Of a stretch of 64,000 bases of DNA, positions 63,401-64,000 are shown one piece after another. The position numbers and the translations under genes are program-made. The notes under the pieces are model-generated. The model searched no databases. It worked only from the letters and a program-made list of their open reading frames with translations, and was not told where the DNA came from. Position 1 is the first letter of the stretch. Each line of letters opens with the position of its first letter. This DNA comes from an uncultured Blastocatellia bacterium (GTDB taxonomy: Bacteria > Acidobacteriota > Blastocatellia > Pyrinomonadales > Pyrinomonadaceae), in contig CAMLLD010000015.1 in NCBI GenBank assembly GCA_946480785.1, positions 1 to 64,000 on the forward strand, in the 5' to 3' direction.

Positions 63401-64000
63401 GGTCCGGCGGGCATGGGCGGTACAGGCAGTAATGGTTTCGCCAACACCGTCGCGAACGGTCACGTTGTGGTTCCGGCGTCGACGTGGAAAGTCGTACTCG
63501 TTCTGCCGAAGGGCGACAACGACATCTCGCGCGTCACCGCGGCGACGAGAACGATCGCCGTGATCATGCCGAACACTCAAGGCATTAGAAACGACGATTG
63601 GCACAACTACCTGACGACGGTGGATGCGGTCGAAGCGTTGACCGGTTACGACTTCTTTGCCAACGTTCCCGACTCGATCGAAAACTCGATCGAAGCGGGC
63701 ATTGACGGCAACAATCCTCCGGGCACTGAAGGCCAGGCCGTCACGACCGCGGAGGACACGTCGAAATCGATCACGCTGACGGCTGTCAGTCCGAATCCTT
63801 CGGCTTCGTTTACGTTCACGATCGTTACGCCGCCGGCGCATGGTCAGTTAACCGGCACGGGCGCGAACCGGTCGTACCAGCCGAATGCGGACTTCAACGG
63901 CAGCGACAGCTTCACCTTCAAAGCCAACGATGGTTCAGCAGACTCGAACACTTCGACCGTCACCATCAGCGTCACCGACGTCAACGATGCGCCATCCGCA
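60491..64000 (+). CDS. Giant secreted protein: three lamin-tail-like domains and DNA/RNA non-specific nuclease, 3' partial
   Basis: Open for 1170 codons to the window end. AAGGAAGG precedes the ATG. Signal anchor over residues about 16-45. Lamin-tail-like domains at about 45-200 (VVISEFRVRG, DEFVELYNLSG), 250-410 (VVLSQVYGGGGNAG) and 527-690 (VVISQLYGGGGNAG). Residues 217-243 are a Pro-Thr dipeptide linker. An Ig-like domain lies near 430-525 and an SbsA-type Ig near 706-815 (VFSSDPRKNGINAPRDASI). The nuclease domain (about 826-1066) has the full DRGHM motif (Asp910, His913) and the metal-binding Asn region FLMSNMVAQAPDNNQGPW, so it should be active. A cadherin-like repeat ending DVNDAP begins near 1085. 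Probably an extracellular or surface nuclease. Confidence 0.88.
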   Translation, partial: MRLISPLHPTPRTRAWLASAFVVIAVFAFMLFLNFSSRVQAISSNVVISEFRVRGPNGAADEFVELYNLSGAPVAIGGWKIRGSNNAAGVSDRVTITAGTILQPGCHYLLTNSSASGGPYSGAVPGDQTFTTGITDDGGIAVTLPDNTIIDAVGMSTGSAFKEGTVLASLGTSNLNRSYERKPGGAAGSGTDTDNNSADFQLITPSDPQSSAGCVAPTPTPTPTPTPTPTPTPTPTPTPTPTPTPAVAGSVVLSQVYGGGGNAGSTLKNDFIEIINHTGAPINLNGWSVQYASATLANWQVTPLTNFTLQPGQYYLIKEAAGAGGTVDLPTADATGTIAMGATSGKVALVSNTTALIGNCPAGSGIVDFIGYDGANCFEGAGAAPTLTNPTAALRKNDGCLDTDNNNSDFVQGSPNPRNSSSPTNNCAVLSGIGSASPLGVQPGDSSTLTVTVFPASDPTSTGITVSADLSSIGGSPTQAFAAGPGNTFTFVATVAVGTAPGNKSLPVMISDAQGRTASTTIALLVQQPHVVISQLYGGGGNAGATYANDYVELYNPSGLTFDLTGWSLQYTSATGDSWDFGTQPLGGSIGPGQYYLVALASGGSVGLPLPAANINGEINMSGTTGKVALVNSFDPLVGNCPIGDPHIVDFVGYGASADCSETAKAPAPSNTSAIFRGNNGATDTDNNSTDFSAAAPNPRRTEPIVELGPLVFSSDPRKNGINAPRDASITINFTEPVDVVGNWYNISCTSTGLHNDATVAGSGKVWVITPNVNFLAAEQCTVTIFKDQVHDSDTDDSGPNTDTLNADYVATFTVSTGTAPPEPPSVHTTFGNPSNAVADPNQPNNYLMEKPEFTVSYNRDMGRPNWVSWHLTDEWVGSLARVDTFRPDPAVLPTWYRVQATDFASTGFDRGHMTPNADRDKETSIPINQATFLMSNMVAQAPDNNQGPWANLENFLRTLLPANELYIVSGPAGMGGTGSNGFANTVANGHVVVPASTWKVVLVLPKGDNDISRVTAATRTIAVIMPNTQGIRNDDWHNYLTTVDAVEALTGYDFFANVPDSIENSIEAGIDGNNPPGTEGQAVTTAEDTSKSITLTAVSPNPSASFTFTIVTPPAHGQLTGTGANRSYQPNADFNGSDSFTFKANDGSADSNTSTVTISVTDVNDAPSA

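Noticed and set aside
62936..63841. Minus-strand frame of 301 codons inside the nuclease gene
   Set aside because: The plus strand encodes the DRGH nuclease domain in a continuous frame; the minus frame is Arg/Val-rich and motif-free.

Overview
The window is a gene-dense stretch of a GC-rich bacterial chromosome (roughly 58-62% GC outside one AT-rich block). Gene content suggests an Acidobacteriota lineage, most likely Blastocatellia. The pointers are a VPS10/Asp-box propeller protein, a PadR regulator next to a permease-prefix-domain protein, a Tat-exported circularly permuted FAD oxidoreductase, many secreted beta-propeller and esterase proteins, and a plant-type dihydropyrimidine dehydrogenase. 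That assignment is inference from family content, because no rRNA or other decisive marker is present. There is no phage, transposase, integrase or CRISPR array.

Layout. 0-8.3 kb: a partial secreted Asp-box protein, an enterochelin-esterase-like hydrolase, a PadR/permease-prefix pair, tRNA-Val(CAC) with its terminator, small secreted proteins (one with a five-fold duplicated start region), an amidohydrolase and a DUF4440 lipoprotein. 8.4-17.5 kb: an RpiR/MurR regulator, a GNAT protein coupled to a VanX/DdpX dipeptidase, an ATP-dependent DNA ligase, a broken FAD oxidoreductase, a second secreted esterase, an NTR-like secreted protein coupled to an APH(6)-like kinase, and an EamA exporter. 17.6-19.4 kb: a receiver, Hpt, receiver-GGDEF signalling operon. 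19.8-27 kb: a six-gene minus-strand run (zinc-ribbon protein, RlmB-like methyltransferase, zinc-ribbon membrane protein, AroDE fusion, MoeB/ThiF, secreted propeller). 27-33 kb: lipoprotein, NYN nuclease-fold protein, DUF2203, RDD protein, NFACT/RqcH and HemL. 33-42 kb: a minus-strand HDAC-polA-histidine kinase unit, a BON protein, and a radical SAM-MFS pair. 42-46 kb: a Trx-like/TPR protein, an FTR1 iron permease and an acyl-CoA ligase.

46.1-52.6 kb holds a complete reductive pyrimidine degradation operon: aldehyde dehydrogenase, dihydropyrimidinase, NCS1 permease, beta-ureidopropionase and PYD1-type dihydropyrimidine dehydrogenase. Uracil or thymine would be imported, reduced, ring-opened and hydrolysed to a beta-amino acid. 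A 7-bp-arm inverted repeat sits in the 38-bp divergent gap between this operon and the acyl-CoA ligase.

52.6-57.1 kb is the most unusual part: an AT-rich block (sampled lines 37-47% GC) carrying three overlapping minus-strand genes of unknown family. The last encodes an 806-residue protein with a PIN-nuclease-like core and helical-repeat tail. The block abuts a perfect but orphan Shine-Dalgarno sequence, which suggests insertion or replacement behind the pyrimidine operon. It is the best candidate for an undescribed system. 57.2-60.2 kb encodes XthA, an M20 peptidase and an N-acylamino-acid racemase/OSBS enolase. From 60.5 kb to the window end runs a very large secreted protein with three lamin-tail-like domains and a DRGH-type DNA/RNA nuclease.

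Across the window the quasi-palindrome TGGWCCA occurs about 43 times, some five-fold more than base composition predicts. This resembles a highly iterated palindrome.
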